Positions 55,641-64,000 of a DNA stretch of 64,000 nucleotides are shown here, piece by piece (within the stretch, counting starts at the first letter, position 1; each line of letters begins with the position of its first letter). The position numbers and the translations under genes are program-made. The DNA is taken from positions 4,348,019-4,412,018 of the forward strand of contig NZ_HG322949.1 of assembly GCF_000723165.1 (NCBI RefSeq), read 5' to 3'. Below the pieces are notes generated by a model. That model worked only from the letters and a program-made list of their open reading frames with translations, was not told the origin of the DNA and made no database searches. Origin of the DNA: Janthinobacterium agaricidamnosum NBRC 102515 = DSM 9628. GTDB lineage: Bacteria; Pseudomonadota; Gammaproteobacteria; Burkholderiales; Burkholderiaceae_D.

Positions 55641-56543
55641 TTACGCCGGAAATACGCCGGTCGATAAATAACGGTCGCCACGGTCACAGACAATGAATAC
55701 GATAGTCGCATTCTCTACCGTTTGCGATATCCGCAGAGCAATTTCACAAGCACCCGCCGCCGAAATCCCGCAAAAAATCCCCTCTTCCGCCGCCAGCCGC
55801 CGCGCCATGCGTTCCGCCGCGCCCTGGCTGACCGATTCGATCTGGTCGACCCGCGCCTTGTCGAAGATTTTCGGTAAATATGCTTCCGGCCATTTGCGGA
55901 TGCCGGGGATTTGCGATCCCTCTTCCGGCTGCGCGCCGATGATCTGGATCGCCGCGTTTTGCTCCTTTAAATATTGCGACACGCCCATGATGGTACCGGT
56001 GGTGCCCATCGCGCTGACAAAGTGGGTCACGCGGCCGTCGGTGTCGCGCCAGATTTCCGGTCCGGTGCTTTCATAGTGGGCCCGCGAATTGTCCAGGTTG
56101 CCGAACTGGTCCAGGATGATGCCCTTGCCGTCTTTTTGCATTTGCTCGGCCAGGTCGCGCGCGTATTCCATGCCGCCGGTCTTGGGCGTCAGCAAGATCT
56201 CGGCACCATAGGCGGCCATGCTCTGGCGCCGCTCGACGCTCAGGTTGTCTGGCATCAGCAACAACATCTTGTAGCCCCGCAAGGCCGCCGCCATCGCCAG
56301 CGCGATACCGGTATTGCCGCTGGTCGCCTCGATCAGCGTGTCGCCCGGCTTGATGACACCGCGTTCCTCGGCCCGCTTGAGCATCGACATCGCGGCGCGG
56401 TCCTTGACCGATCCGGCTGGATTATTGCCTTCCAGCTTGCCCAGGATAATATTGTTGCGCGCAACCGCGTCGGCGCCCGGCACCCGCGTCAATTGCACCA
56501 GCGGGGTATTGCCGATCGTATCTTCCAGTGTCTTGTAGGCCAT
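55641..56543 (-). CDS. cysM: Cysteine synthase B
   Basis: 300 residues. A PLP-dependent enzyme that makes cysteine (or S-sulfocysteine) from O-acetylserine. The PLP lysine is in the motif NNPAGSVKDRAA. TSGNTG binds the substrate carboxylate, and the phosphate-binding glycine loop is GTTGTIMG. The N-terminus IGNTPLVQLTRV and the C-terminal DRGDRYLSTGVF are typical of CysM rather than CysK. It is convergent with the small HTH gene. Confidence 0.95.
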   Translation of the reverse strand: MAYKTLEDTIGNTPLVQLTRVPGADAVARNNIILGKLEGNNPAGSVKDRAAMSMLKRAEERGVIKPGDTLIEATSGNTGIALAMAAALRGYKMLLLMPDNLSVERRQSMAAYGAEILLTPKTGGMEYARDLAEQMQKDGKGIILDQFGNLDNSRAHYESTGPEIWRDTDGRVTHFVSAMGTTGTIMGVSQYLKEQNAAIQIIGAQPEEGSQIPGIRKWPEAYLPKIFDKARVDQIESVSQGAAERMARRLAAEEGIFCGISAAGACEIALRISQTVENATIVFIVCDRGDRYLSTGVFPA

Positions 56544-56801
56544 CGTGTCTGCTTCAGTTCAACAAAACACCCATTCTAATATGAGAAGGCGCCCCCTGTA
56601 TCCGATGGCGCCGGGCCGCCAGCGCCGGACTTGCGCCGCAAAACCGCCTCAAACCAGGCATCGAAGCCATTTTTTGTGGCGTTTACATCGATTTCAGGCC
56701 ACTCCCACGCACATAATGGCGGCATGCGCTAGACTTCCACTACTTAGTTATTTTAGCTATTTGCTTATTTATTTATCGCTTTTACTTCTTGCGGACTCAT
56801 C

Positions 56802-58586
56802 ATGGCCAGCAGCGCACCGGAATTCATCCCCGAAACCGATCACGACGAAACCGTCCCCGCCCCGATGCTCGACGTCGAGGGCCGCCGTCACCAAATCTGG
56901 CCGGTCTTCAGCGCCGCCGAACTGCGCCGCCTGCACCGCTTCGGCAGCACCCGCCGCTATCCCGACGGCGCCGCGATGATCAAGGCCGGCAGCAGCGATT
57001 ACGGCATGCTGGTGATTTTGTCGGGCGACATCGCGATCAGCCGCCACGAAGGCTTGGGGAAATCTTCGCGCATGAGCCAGCTCGGACCGGGCCAGTTCGT
57101 CTCCGAAGTGGCGCAACTGTCGGGCCGGCCGGCGCTGGTCAACGGCCATGCGGTGGGCGACGTCGAAGTGCTGGTGATCAGTTCCGAATCGCTGCGCGCG
57201 CTGGTGGTGGCCGAGGCTGAAATCGGCGAACGCATCGTGCGCGCGATGATCTTGCGGCGGGTCGGCCTGATCGAGAATAACTCGGGCGGACCGGTGCTGG
57301 TCGGCCCGCGCGGCAATGGCAATATGTTTCATCTACAAAGTTTCCTGTCGAGTAATGGCCATCCGCACACCGTGCTCGATCCGGCCACCGATGAAGCGGC
57401 GGCCGCGCTGGTGGCGACTTACCAGCCGGCGCCGGGAGAATGGCCGCTGGTGGTGTGCCCGGATGGCGTGATCATGAAAAACCCCAGCAACGCCGATATC
57501 GGCCGTTGCCTGGGGATGTTGCCGGACTTGAGCGGCGACAAGATTTTCGACGTGCTGGTGGTCGGCGCCGGCCCCGCCGGCCTGGCCACCGCCGTGTATG
57601 CTGCGTCGGAGGGCTTGTCGGTATTGGCGCTGGAACAACGCGCCTACGGCGGCCAGGCCGGCGCCAGCGCGCGCATCGAAAACTACCTGGGGTTTCCGAC
57701 CGGCGTGTCGGGCCGCGCGCTGGCTGGCCGCGCCTTTGTCCAGGCGCAAAAATTCGGCGTCGAAATCGCCACCCCGGCCAGCGCCGCGAACTTGCTGTGC
57801 GATAGCTATCCGCTGCGCCTGACCTTGACCGACGGCAGCGAAGTACGGGCCCGCACCGTGGTCTTGTCGTGCGGCGCGCGCTACCGCCGCCCGTCGCTGG
57901 CCAATTTGAAGACCTATGAAGGACGTGGCGTATATTACTGGGCGTCGCCGATCGAGGCCAAGCTGTGCAAGAACGAGGAAATCATCCTGGTTGGCGGCGG
58001 CAACTCGGCCGGCCAGGCGGCGGTGTTCCTGTCGCGCCACGCCGCCAAGGTGCACATGGTGATCCGCGGCGCCGGCCTGGCGGCCAGCATGTCGGCCTAT
58101 CTGATCGACCGGATCGCCGCCACGGCGAATATCGAGTTGCACACGCATACGGAAATCGTCGGCCTGGAAGGCGACGAGGATGGCTTGACCGGCGCGCGCT
58201 GGCGCAACAAGCAGACCGGCGACGAGTGCGATTGCGACGTGCGCCGGGTGTTCCTGTTCGTCGGCGCCGATCCGAATACCGACTGGCTGCATGATTGCGC
58301 GGTGGCGGTCGACGAACAAGGCTTTATCCGCACCGGTTTCGACGTCACCCGCGCCGAATGCCGGGCCATGCGACAAGCCGGCGCATCGCCCGGCAAGTCG
58401 TCCGGCTTTCCGGACGACTTGCCGGAACGCGCCGCGCTGGAAACCAGCGTGCCGGGCGTGTTCGCGATCGGCGACGTGCGCGCCGGCTCGACCAAGCGGG
58501 TCGCGGCGGCGGTCGGCGAAGGCGCGGCGGTGGTATCGCAAATCCACGCCTTCCTGGCCCGCTTGCCGGCCGAGGTCGCGGCGTAA
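56802..58586 (+). CDS. Cyclic-nucleotide-binding / thioredoxin-reductase-like flavoprotein
   Basis: 594 residues in three parts. Residues 35-165 form a cyclic-nucleotide-binding fold (MLVILSGDIAIS, LGPGQFVSEVAQLSGRPALV). A thioredoxin-fold-like linker follows. From residue 245 there is a thioredoxin-reductase-like FAD/NAD(P)H domain, with the first dinucleotide motif VVGAGPAGLATAVYAA, the second VGGGNSAGQAAVFLSRH and FAIGDVRAGSTKRVAAAVGE at the C-terminus. The CxxC pair that reduces thioredoxin is absent. The expected place reads YYWASPIEAKLC. A redox role tied to a nucleotide signal is inference. No strong ribosome binding site. Confidence 0.88.
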   Translation: MASSAPEFIPETDHDETVPAPMLDVEGRRHQIWPVFSAAELRRLHRFGSTRRYPDGAAMIKAGSSDYGMLVILSGDIAISRHEGLGKSSRMSQLGPGQFVSEVAQLSGRPALVNGHAVGDVEVLVISSESLRALVVAEAEIGERIVRAMILRRVGLIENNSGGPVLVGPRGNGNMFHLQSFLSSNGHPHTVLDPATDEAAAALVATYQPAPGEWPLVVCPDGVIMKNPSNADIGRCLGMLPDLSGDKIFDVLVVGAGPAGLATAVYAASEGLSVLALEQRAYGGQAGASARIENYLGFPTGVSGRALAGRAFVQAQKFGVEIATPASAANLLCDSYPLRLTLTDGSEVRARTVVLSCGARYRRPSLANLKTYEGRGVYYWASPIEAKLCKNEEIILVGGGNSAGQAAVFLSRHAAKVHMVIRGAGLAASMSAYLIDRIAATANIELHTHTEIVGLEGDEDGLTGARWRNKQTGDECDCDVRRVFLFVGADPNTDWLHDCAVAVDEQGFIRTGFDVTRAECRAMRQAGASPGKSSGFPDDLPERAALETSVPGVFAIGDVRAGSTKRVAAAVGEGAAVVSQIHAFLARLPAEVAA

Positions 58587-58601
58587 AAGGCGCCGCGGCA
58601 T

Positions 58602-58628
58602 CCGGCCCCGATGCGGTATCGGGGCCGG
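58602..58628. other. Hairpin after the flavoprotein gene
   Basis: An 11-bp perfect stem, CCGGCCCCGAT with ATCGGGGCCGG and loop GCGGT, lies 16 bases beyond the stop. It lacks a T-run. It may stall transcription but is not a standard terminator. Confidence 0.5.
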
Positions 58629-58913
58629 ATGCGGTATTTGAGGCCCTCAGTTTTAGCCTCCGAGAAACAATACAAAATAAACAATATCAGTTAACATTAT
58701 CAACAATGTATTGAAAAAATTTGTGTTGCAAATGAGCCATTTTGATTTGTTTTATGCCAAGCTCTGTTATACTTGCGCCACTGAGCACTTAAGTGACTCC
58801 GAGAAATACCAAATGACCCTCTGTTCGACACCGGATTGACTTGTCGAACTGCCCGTCGGCCCAAAAGCTCGCTGACAATTTCAACACTCAAACTTTGTCA
58901 CACAGGAGCTTCT
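58629..58913. other. Intergenic region before the PEP-CTERM gene
   Basis: 285 AT-rich bases. No gene seen. Likely holds the promoter of the PEP-CTERM gene. Confidence 0.45.
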
Positions 58914-59672
58914 ATGCGTATCAAATCCATCTTGTTCGTACTGGCCGCTGTTGCCGCGCTGAATAGCTCGCTGGCACAGGCCGCCGGCACCAACCTGATC
59001 AAAAACGGCGATTTCGAACAAACCACCAATGGCAGCGCGAAACAACTGGGCGCCGACGGCGATACCCGCAGCGACCGCACGCAACTGGTCGACTGGTCGA
59101 CTTCGGGCTACAACTTCGTGTTCGCGCCGAATACCGCCGATACCACCGGCTCGAATGGCCTGACCTTGTGGGGTCCGAATTCCTACGATGGCCGCGGCCC
59201 GCAAAACGGCCTGGGCAACAGCCCGACCGGCGGTAACTTCGTCGCTGCCGACTGGGATTATTTCGCGGCGCCGATCAGCCAATCGGTCAGCGGCCTGGTT
59301 TCCGGTCAACAATACACCTTGAGTTTTTCGTATGCAGCAGCCCAGCAATCGGGTTTCAGCGGCGACAATGCGATCAACTATTGGGAAGTCGTGCTGGGTC
59401 AATCGGCGGCACAACAAACCGTTTCACTGAGCAATACCAGCCAGGGTTTCACCGGCTGGAAACAAGCCAGCATGACCTTCACCGCCACCGACAGCACCGA
59501 ATTGCTGTCCTTCATGGCCAAGGGCGGCCCGAACGGCGCGCCGCCATTCATGCTGCTCGACAGTGTGTCGCTGGTCAGCGCCGTGCCGGAACCATCGACC
59601 TGGGGCATGATGCTGGTCGGCGTCGGCATGCTGGGTTTCATGGTGCGTCGCCGCCGCGCCGCCGCCCTGTAA
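58914..59672 (+). CDS. PEP-CTERM sorting-domain protein
   Basis: 252 residues from ATG 58914 (CAGGAGC upstream). A signal peptide (ILFVLAAVAALNSSLAQAAG) is followed by a beta-sandwich domain starting NLIKNGDFEQ, similar to exported carbohydrate-binding folds. The C-terminus has the sorting signal VPEPSTWGMMLVGVGMLGFM with RRRR after it. An exosortase elsewhere in the genome would cut after the PEP motif. Such proteins are usually tied to exopolysaccharide or biofilm. A weak terminator follows. Confidence 0.93.
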   Translation: MRIKSILFVLAAVAALNSSLAQAAGTNLIKNGDFEQTTNGSAKQLGADGDTRSDRTQLVDWSTSGYNFVFAPNTADTTGSNGLTLWGPNSYDGRGPQNGLGNSPTGGNFVAADWDYFAAPISQSVSGLVSGQQYTLSFSYAAAQQSGFSGDNAINYWEVVLGQSAAQQTVSLSNTSQGFTGWKQASMTFTATDSTELLSFMAKGGPNGAPPFMLLDSVSLVSAVPEPSTWGMMLVGVGMLGFMVRRRRAAAL

Positions 59673-59698
59673 CATCGCCGGCCAGATCGGCACATCAA

Positions 59699-59734
59699 GA
59701 ATTCCGGACAGGTCCGCCTGATCCGGATTTTTTT
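59699..59734 (+). terminator. Terminator after the PEP-CTERM gene
   Basis: Stem TCCGGA with TCCGGA around a 13-base loop, with a one-base bulge in its extension, followed by eight T. Confidence 0.65.
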
Positions 59735-59772
59735 TTGCTGGAGCTCCATGATGAACCTGCTATTCTTTTACC

Positions 59773-60588
59773 ATGCCTGACTTTATCCGCGACGTCATCC
59801 GACTCTGCCTCTGGCTGGTCTTGCTGACCATGCTGTTCGTGCCGCTGGAACGCCTGTTTGGCCAGCCGCGCGTACAACGTCCGCGCGCCGCGCTGTGGAC
59901 CGACCTCGGCTATTATTTTCTCAGCAGCTTGCTGCCGGCCGTGCTGCTGGCAATTCCACTATCGCTGCTGGCCTTGCTGAGCCAGCACCTGATTCCCGCC
60001 TCCGTGCCGGCCGTCATGGCCAGCTTGCCGCTGGCCGCCAAGTTACTGCTGACCTTGCTGGTCGGGGAAATCGGATTTTATTGGGGCCACCGGCTGAGCC
60101 ATGAAATTCCGTGGCTGTGGCGTTTTCACGCGGTCCATCACTCAACGGAGCAATTGTATTTCCTGGCCAATACGCGGGCCCATCCGGTCGATTTGATCGT
60201 CACGCGCTTGTTCGGCATCGTTCCCTTGTATCTGCTGGGCCTGGCCGTCCCCAGCGCGGCCGGCAGCGCCACGCCGGTGTTGCTGATACTGGTCGGCACC
60301 GCCTGGAGTTTCTTTATCCATGCCAATTTGCGCTGGCGCTTCGGGCCGCTGGAATGGCTGATTTCGACGCCGGCCTTCCACCACTGGCACCACAGCCGCA
60401 ACGACCACATCAACCGCAACTATGCATCGATGCTGCCGATGCTCGATAAAGTATTCGGCACGCTGTACCTGCCGGCCACCTGGCCGGCCGAATGCGGCAC
60501 CGATACGCCGCTGCCGGCCACGCTGGGCGGCCAGTTGCTGGAACCGCTGCGCCCGCGCGCGCGCAGCCGGGACAAGACCAACACTTAA
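59773..60588 (+). CDS. Sterol desaturase / fatty acid hydroxylase superfamily protein
   Basis: 271 residues with hydrophobic helices at about 10-30, 40-65, 85-100 and 150-185. Three His boxes, HRLSH, FHAVHHS and FHHWHHS, hold the di-iron centre of the superfamily. It oxidises lipid acyl chains or sterol-like lipids in the inner membrane. The true substrate is unknown. Its stop codon overlaps the convergent TonB receptor stop by four bases. Confidence 0.9.
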   Translation: MPDFIRDVIRLCLWLVLLTMLFVPLERLFGQPRVQRPRAALWTDLGYYFLSSLLPAVLLAIPLSLLALLSQHLIPASVPAVMASLPLAAKLLLTLLVGEIGFYWGHRLSHEIPWLWRFHAVHHSTEQLYFLANTRAHPVDLIVTRLFGIVPLYLLGLAVPSAAGSATPVLLILVGTAWSFFIHANLRWRFGPLEWLISTPAFHHWHHSRNDHINRNYASMLPMLDKVFGTLYLPATWPAECGTDTPLPATLGGQLLEPLRPRARSRDKTNT

Positions 60589-62666
60589 AAGGTCGAGTTC
60601 AGCGTCAGGCGCAGCGAGCGCGATTCGATCGGGTGGAAATGCACGTCGGCCACGCCGTCGGCCGCCTCGCCCGGCAAGCGCGACACATAATAATAGTCGA
60701 TCGCCGAATCGCGCCGGTTGGTCAGATTAAAACCTTCCAGTTCGATCTTCATGCGTGGATTGATCTTGTAGCCGATGCGCCCATTCAAGGTCGCGGTCGA
60801 TTGCGAACGCACCGAGTTATCTTCGATCAACGGTCGCGGGCCGAAATAACGCAATTGCAGCGCGCCGAAATACTTGCCGATATGGTCAACCGCCAGCGCC
60901 AGCGACGCCACGCCCTCGACCGCGCCGGGAATGCGCGAACCGACCGGATCGACATCGCGGAAACGGGCTCGCGCAAACGCCAGGTCGGCGTCGATGGTCA
61001 GCCATGATACCGGCTTGTAATAATTGGACAATTCCACGCCGGTACGGCGGCTCGGCCGGCCCGCTTCGGTGGTGCCGGCATCGCCGGCAAATACCAGTTC
61101 CGAATCGAAATCGAGCCGGTACAGCGACAAGGAACTTTGCAAACCCGGCAGCCATTCGCTGCGCACGCCCACTTCCATGCCCCGGGAACGCACCAGCGGC
61201 GTGACCCGGTCGACCGCATCGCCGCTTTTCGGATCGACTGAAATGGTCGTGCCGCGCGCGTCGTTGCTGTGGAACCCTTGCCCCACGTTCACATAATATT
61301 CGGTGCGGAGCCACGGTCCGAAGATCAGGCTCAGCTTGGGACTGTAGCGCTGGTCGCTGGTGCGCCCGGAATTGGCGGCCAGGTCGCTGTCGACATCGAA
61401 GCGGTAATGGTCGGCACGCAGCCCGGCCACCGAGCGGAACTTGTGGTTCCATCGGATCACGTTTTCCAGGTACAGGCCGAGACTGGTTTCAACGATATGG
61501 TCCTGGCGCGTGGTCGACAAGCGTTGCCGGGCGGCGGTGCTATACAAGCCGTTGAAGATATTGTCGTTTTGCAATTGCAGCCCGACCTTGTTTTCCATCG
61601 CGTAATCGAACCAGCGCCCCGTCCACACGTGCGATGCGTCGATGCCGCTGGTGACGCGCCGGTCCGGCTGGTTGAACTGGTCGCCATGCACCGGATCGTC
61701 GAGCAAATAGGTGAAATTGGAATACAGGTCGAGCTGGTTGCGGATCAGGTAGGCGTGCACTTTGCTGCTCGACGTCTCGTTGCCGCTGCGCCATTCGCCG
61801 GACAGGCTGTAGCGCCGCGCATTGCCGCCATCGCTAGGGTCGACGGCGCCGAAACGGTCCAGCGTGCCGTCGTCGACCGCGCGGCGCGGCAACTGGTCGC
61901 TGGAATTCCAGCTGGCGTGATAAGCCATCGCCGTCACATTAAAACCGTTGGCCGTATCGCCCTGGCTGTAGCGCAGCACGCCATTGACCTTGCTGAAATC
62001 GTCGCCCTGGATGAACGGGCCATCGTTATGGAACAATTCCAGCGCATACAATAGATTGCCCTGGCCGACTTGCGGCGAATCGGCCAGCAAGGCGCGCCGG
62101 TAGCCGTTCTGGCCGACACCGACGCTGGCTATCCCGTCCGGCAACTTGTCGGCATATTGGATGCTGACCGCGCCGGCCGAGGCGAAGTCGCCGTCTTCCG
62201 CCGCGTACGGTCCCTTGCGGTATTCGAGGCGGGTGGCCAGTTCCGGTATCAGGAAGTTCAGGTCGCTCCAGCCCTGTCCATGCGCGTGGCTGCGCTGGTT
62301 GACCGGCATACCGTCGATGGTCGTACTCAAGTCGGTGCCGTGATCCAGGTTAAAGCCGCGTAAATAAAACTGGTTGGCCTTGCCCTCGCCGCTGTGCTGG
62401 CTGACGATCAGCCCCGGCGTGGCTTCCAGCAATTCGCCGGGCCGGTACACGGTGCGCGCTTCCAGTTGCTGCTGGGTCACCACGCCGGCATTGGCCGAAT
62501 CGGCGATGCCCAGCTGGCTGGTGCGCGAACCGCTGATCAGCACCGAGGCGGGCGGGCTGCCGCCGTCATCCGCGCTGGCAAGGCCGGGATGGGCTGCGCC
62601 CAGCATGGCCAGCATGGCGGCCAACAAGGTACGGCGGGGGCGAGTGGCGTGAAAAATGTGTTGCAT
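60585..62666 (-). CDS. TonB-dependent receptor
   Basis: 693 residues. A signal peptide (LLAAMLAMLGAAHPGLASAD) is followed by the plug domain, with ARTVYRPGELLEATPGLIVS and FYLRGFNLDHGTDLSTTIDG. A 22-strand-type barrel follows and ends with LRLTLNSTF, terminal Phe as usual. It takes up an unknown ligand through the outer membrane, powered by TonB-ExbBD. There is no neighbouring regulator or ABC transporter. It is convergent with the sterol-desaturase-like gene. Confidence 0.92.
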   Translation of the reverse strand: MQHIFHATRPRRTLLAAMLAMLGAAHPGLASADDGGSPPASVLISGSRTSQLGIADSANAGVVTQQQLEARTVYRPGELLEATPGLIVSQHSGEGKANQFYLRGFNLDHGTDLSTTIDGMPVNQRSHAHGQGWSDLNFLIPELATRLEYRKGPYAAEDGDFASAGAVSIQYADKLPDGIASVGVGQNGYRRALLADSPQVGQGNLLYALELFHNDGPFIQGDDFSKVNGVLRYSQGDTANGFNVTAMAYHASWNSSDQLPRRAVDDGTLDRFGAVDPSDGGNARRYSLSGEWRSGNETSSSKVHAYLIRNQLDLYSNFTYLLDDPVHGDQFNQPDRRVTSGIDASHVWTGRWFDYAMENKVGLQLQNDNIFNGLYSTAARQRLSTTRQDHIVETSLGLYLENVIRWNHKFRSVAGLRADHYRFDVDSDLAANSGRTSDQRYSPKLSLIFGPWLRTEYYVNVGQGFHSNDARGTTISVDPKSGDAVDRVTPLVRSRGMEVGVRSEWLPGLQSSLSLYRLDFDSELVFAGDAGTTEAGRPSRRTGVELSNYYKPVSWLTIDADLAFARARFRDVDPVGSRIPGAVEGVASLALAVDHIGKYFGALQLRYFGPRPLIEDNSVRSQSTATLNGRIGYKINPRMKIELEGFNLTNRRDSAIDYYYVSRLPGEAADGVADVHFHPIESRSLRLTLNSTF

Positions 62667-62820
62667 GGCGATCCGGTCAGGTAAGGGGAAGTTAGGGAAC
62701 CCAACAATCTATCCTGATATTCACCCGCGATACAAATCCGGATTCAAAAAACGTTCTCAAATACAACAGCCCCGCGCGGCGCTGGCCGGCGGGGCTGCCT
62801 GGCGTCAAACGTGCAGCGGA

Positions 62821-63339
62821 TTATTTTGCCTTGGCGGCATCGGCGGCAGGAGTAGCGGCGGCCGCGGCGGCGGCTTTGGCGTCTTTCTTGGCGGCGGCCG
62901 CGGCGGCCTTGGCTTCTTTCTTGGCGGCTTTCGCGTCTTTTTTGGTATCGGCAGCCGATTTGGGGTCCGGTGCGGCAGCGGCTTCGGCGGCTGGTGCTGC
63001 GGCTGGGGCGTCCTTGGCGGCGGCTTTGGTGGCAGGAGCGGCTTTAGGCTTGACGGCGTCGGCGCCCGGCTTGGCCTGGCCATTCACTTGCAAGCCGGCT
63101 TCCGACAGCTTGACCGAATTCTTGGCGCCTATGCCTTTGACGCGGCTTTCAAAATCGGCCCAGTCCTTGAAGTTGCCGCCCTTGGTGCGCTCATCGATGA
63201 TCTGTTTCGACTTGACGGGGCCGATGCCCTTGACACTGTCGAGTGCGGCCGCATCGGCCTTGTTGACGTCCACCTGCGCGAATGCAAAACCCATGGTGGC
63301 GACCAGGGTCGCCACTGCCAGCATTAGTTTCTTAAACAT
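62821..63339 (-). CDS. Exported helix-hairpin-helix protein (ComEA-like) with basic Ala/Lys tail
   Basis: 172 residues from ATG 63339 (GGAGAGA upstream). A signal peptide (LMLAVATLVATMGFAFA) precedes VDVNKADAAALDSVKGIGPV, the helix-hairpin-helix DNA-binding fold of ComEA, here with KSKQIIDERTKGG after it. From about residue 85 on, the chain is an Ala/Lys/Pro-rich tail, repeating KKDAKAAKKEAKAAA-type units. The tail resembles histone H1-like proteins. It may bind DNA at the periplasmic face, for uptake. That is inference. Confidence 0.85.
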   Translation of the reverse strand: MFKKLMLAVATLVATMGFAFAQVDVNKADAAALDSVKGIGPVKSKQIIDERTKGGNFKDWADFESRVKGIGAKNSVKLSEAGLQVNGQAKPGADAVKPKAAPATKAAAKDAPAAAPAAEAAAAPDPKSAADTKKDAKAAKKEAKAAAAAAKKDAKAAAAAAATPAADAAKAK

Positions 63340-63480
63340 ATAGTTCTCTCCGAAGTGTGGTTGCAAGTTGACTCGAACGCAAAGAGCTCAGATGCCAGCG
63401 CCTTGGCGCCTTAACGGCTGCAAACCGATCCGGTTGACGCCATACCATCCCGGCCAGCCAGCGACTGCGCCACATCAAAC

Positions 63481-64000
63481 TTAACGCATTTCGGCAGGGG
63501 ACGCCAGTTCGGGATATTCCTTGAGCAACCTTGCCCGTTCGGCGGCAATGCGGCGCAGTTTTTCTTCGACCTTGGCGATCTGTTCCGGTGCGATGCCGGC
63601 CTGGCGGCCGCGTTCTATATCGTCGCGCAATCTCGGCATGCCGGCATCGGCTGCCTGCACGAAGCCGGCGTACAGTTTCATGTTCTGGCGCGCCTCATAA
63701 GCGCCGTACGCCTTGGGATCGGCCAGTTCCGCGGCACCGGCAGCGCGGTCCGGCCGCTCTGCCTGGCGCTGCAGCGGCGGCGCGCGCGGATCGCCATACT
63801 GCAGGCGGCCGGCGTCTGCGGTTCCAGCGGTGTCAAGGCTACCCGCTGCGCTTGCGGTTCGGCATATTCCGGCGGCAGCGGCGGCCAATTCAGCGGCCGC
63901 GCGGCTTGCGACTTGCCAGCCGCAAGTACGGCAGTGTCCGCTTCTTGCAGTGCCGGCGCGCGCCACAGGACCACGCCCGCCGCGATACACAACAACAAGC
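63481..64000 (-). pseudogene. Frameshifted gene for a membrane-anchored protein, cut by the right edge
   Basis: Coding sense runs in two frames. The upstream part (63998 down to about 63830) reads LLCIAAGVVLWRAPALQEAD, a signal-anchor, and then a Pro/Ala-rich stretch ending EPQTPAA. From about 63800 the sense continues in another frame as LQYGDPRAPPLQRQAERPD, and ends with AADAGMPRLRDDIERGRQAG, a charged helix and PELASPAEMR. One extra C near 63803-63808 would join the frames. Either a real frameshift or a sequencing error. The start is beyond the edge. No family recognised. Confidence 0.6.

Overview
The window is high-GC DNA from a Gram-negative betaproteobacterium, most likely an Oxalobacteraceae (Janthinobacterium / Duganella / Massilia type). 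The supports are the gene order exbB-exbD-lpxK-Trm112-kdsB-adk next to xseA and sodB, two TonB-dependent receptors, a PEP-CTERM protein, a secreted GH18 chitinase, and the DUF4148 and DUF1656 families. No species call is possible from the sequence alone. No rRNA, tRNA or CRISPR array was seen.

Layout. 1-8.8 kb (minus strand): a truncated propeller-type sensor histidine kinase, a patatin phospholipase, gamma-glutamyltransferase, a short-chain dehydrogenase and three small exported proteins. 8.9-15.2 kb (minus): a membrane pyrophosphatase, adk, then the envelope operon exbB-exbD-lpxK-Trm112-kdsB. 15.2-16.4 kb: a non-coding, AT-rich interval holding six diverged direct repeats, each built around a DnaA-box-like core. 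This is the most unusual structure in the window. 16.4-24.3 kb: xseA, sodB, a GRDP-like protein, a Kdo hydroxylase, an SGNH hydrolase, an NTF2-like protein and a lipoprotein chitinase. 24.3-31.6 kb: a nucleotidyltransferase, a CYTH-CHAD triphosphatase, an aldo/keto reductase, a HipA/HTH pair in reversed order, and small membrane proteins.

31.6-39.9 kb: an efflux cluster (outer-membrane factor, MarR, FUSC pump, DUF1656, HlyD adaptor), a chemoreceptor, a small membrane-protein paralogue and dsbA. 40-45 kb: a TonB receptor, a LysR regulator divergent from an extradiol dioxygenase, and the ribosome-assembly GTPase rbgA. 45.2-47.3 kb: a two-gene ATPase + HNH nuclease module of the Septu (PtuAB) anti-phage type. 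47.5-56.5 kb: an unknown secreted protein, an HDAC-like deacylase, a MoxR-DUF58-transglutaminase-MltB envelope cluster, a small HTH protein and cysM. 56.8-64 kb: a cyclic-nucleotide-binding/thioredoxin-reductase-like flavoprotein, a PEP-CTERM protein, a sterol-desaturase-like enzyme, a second TonB receptor, an exported helix-hairpin-helix protein with a basic Ala/Lys tail, and a frameshifted gene cut by the right edge.

Common threads. Much of the window serves the cell envelope: lipid A and Kdo synthesis (lpxK, kdsB) plus Kdo hydroxylation, energised outer-membrane uptake (ExbBD, TonB receptors), murein (mltB), disulfide formation (dsbA) and efflux. Accessory DNA is limited to the Septu pair, the HipA pair and short repeats. 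The repeats are two inverted-repeat-ended elements of about 100 bp, one element at 29.8 kb and one REP-like hairpin. Several intergenic palindromes look like operators.
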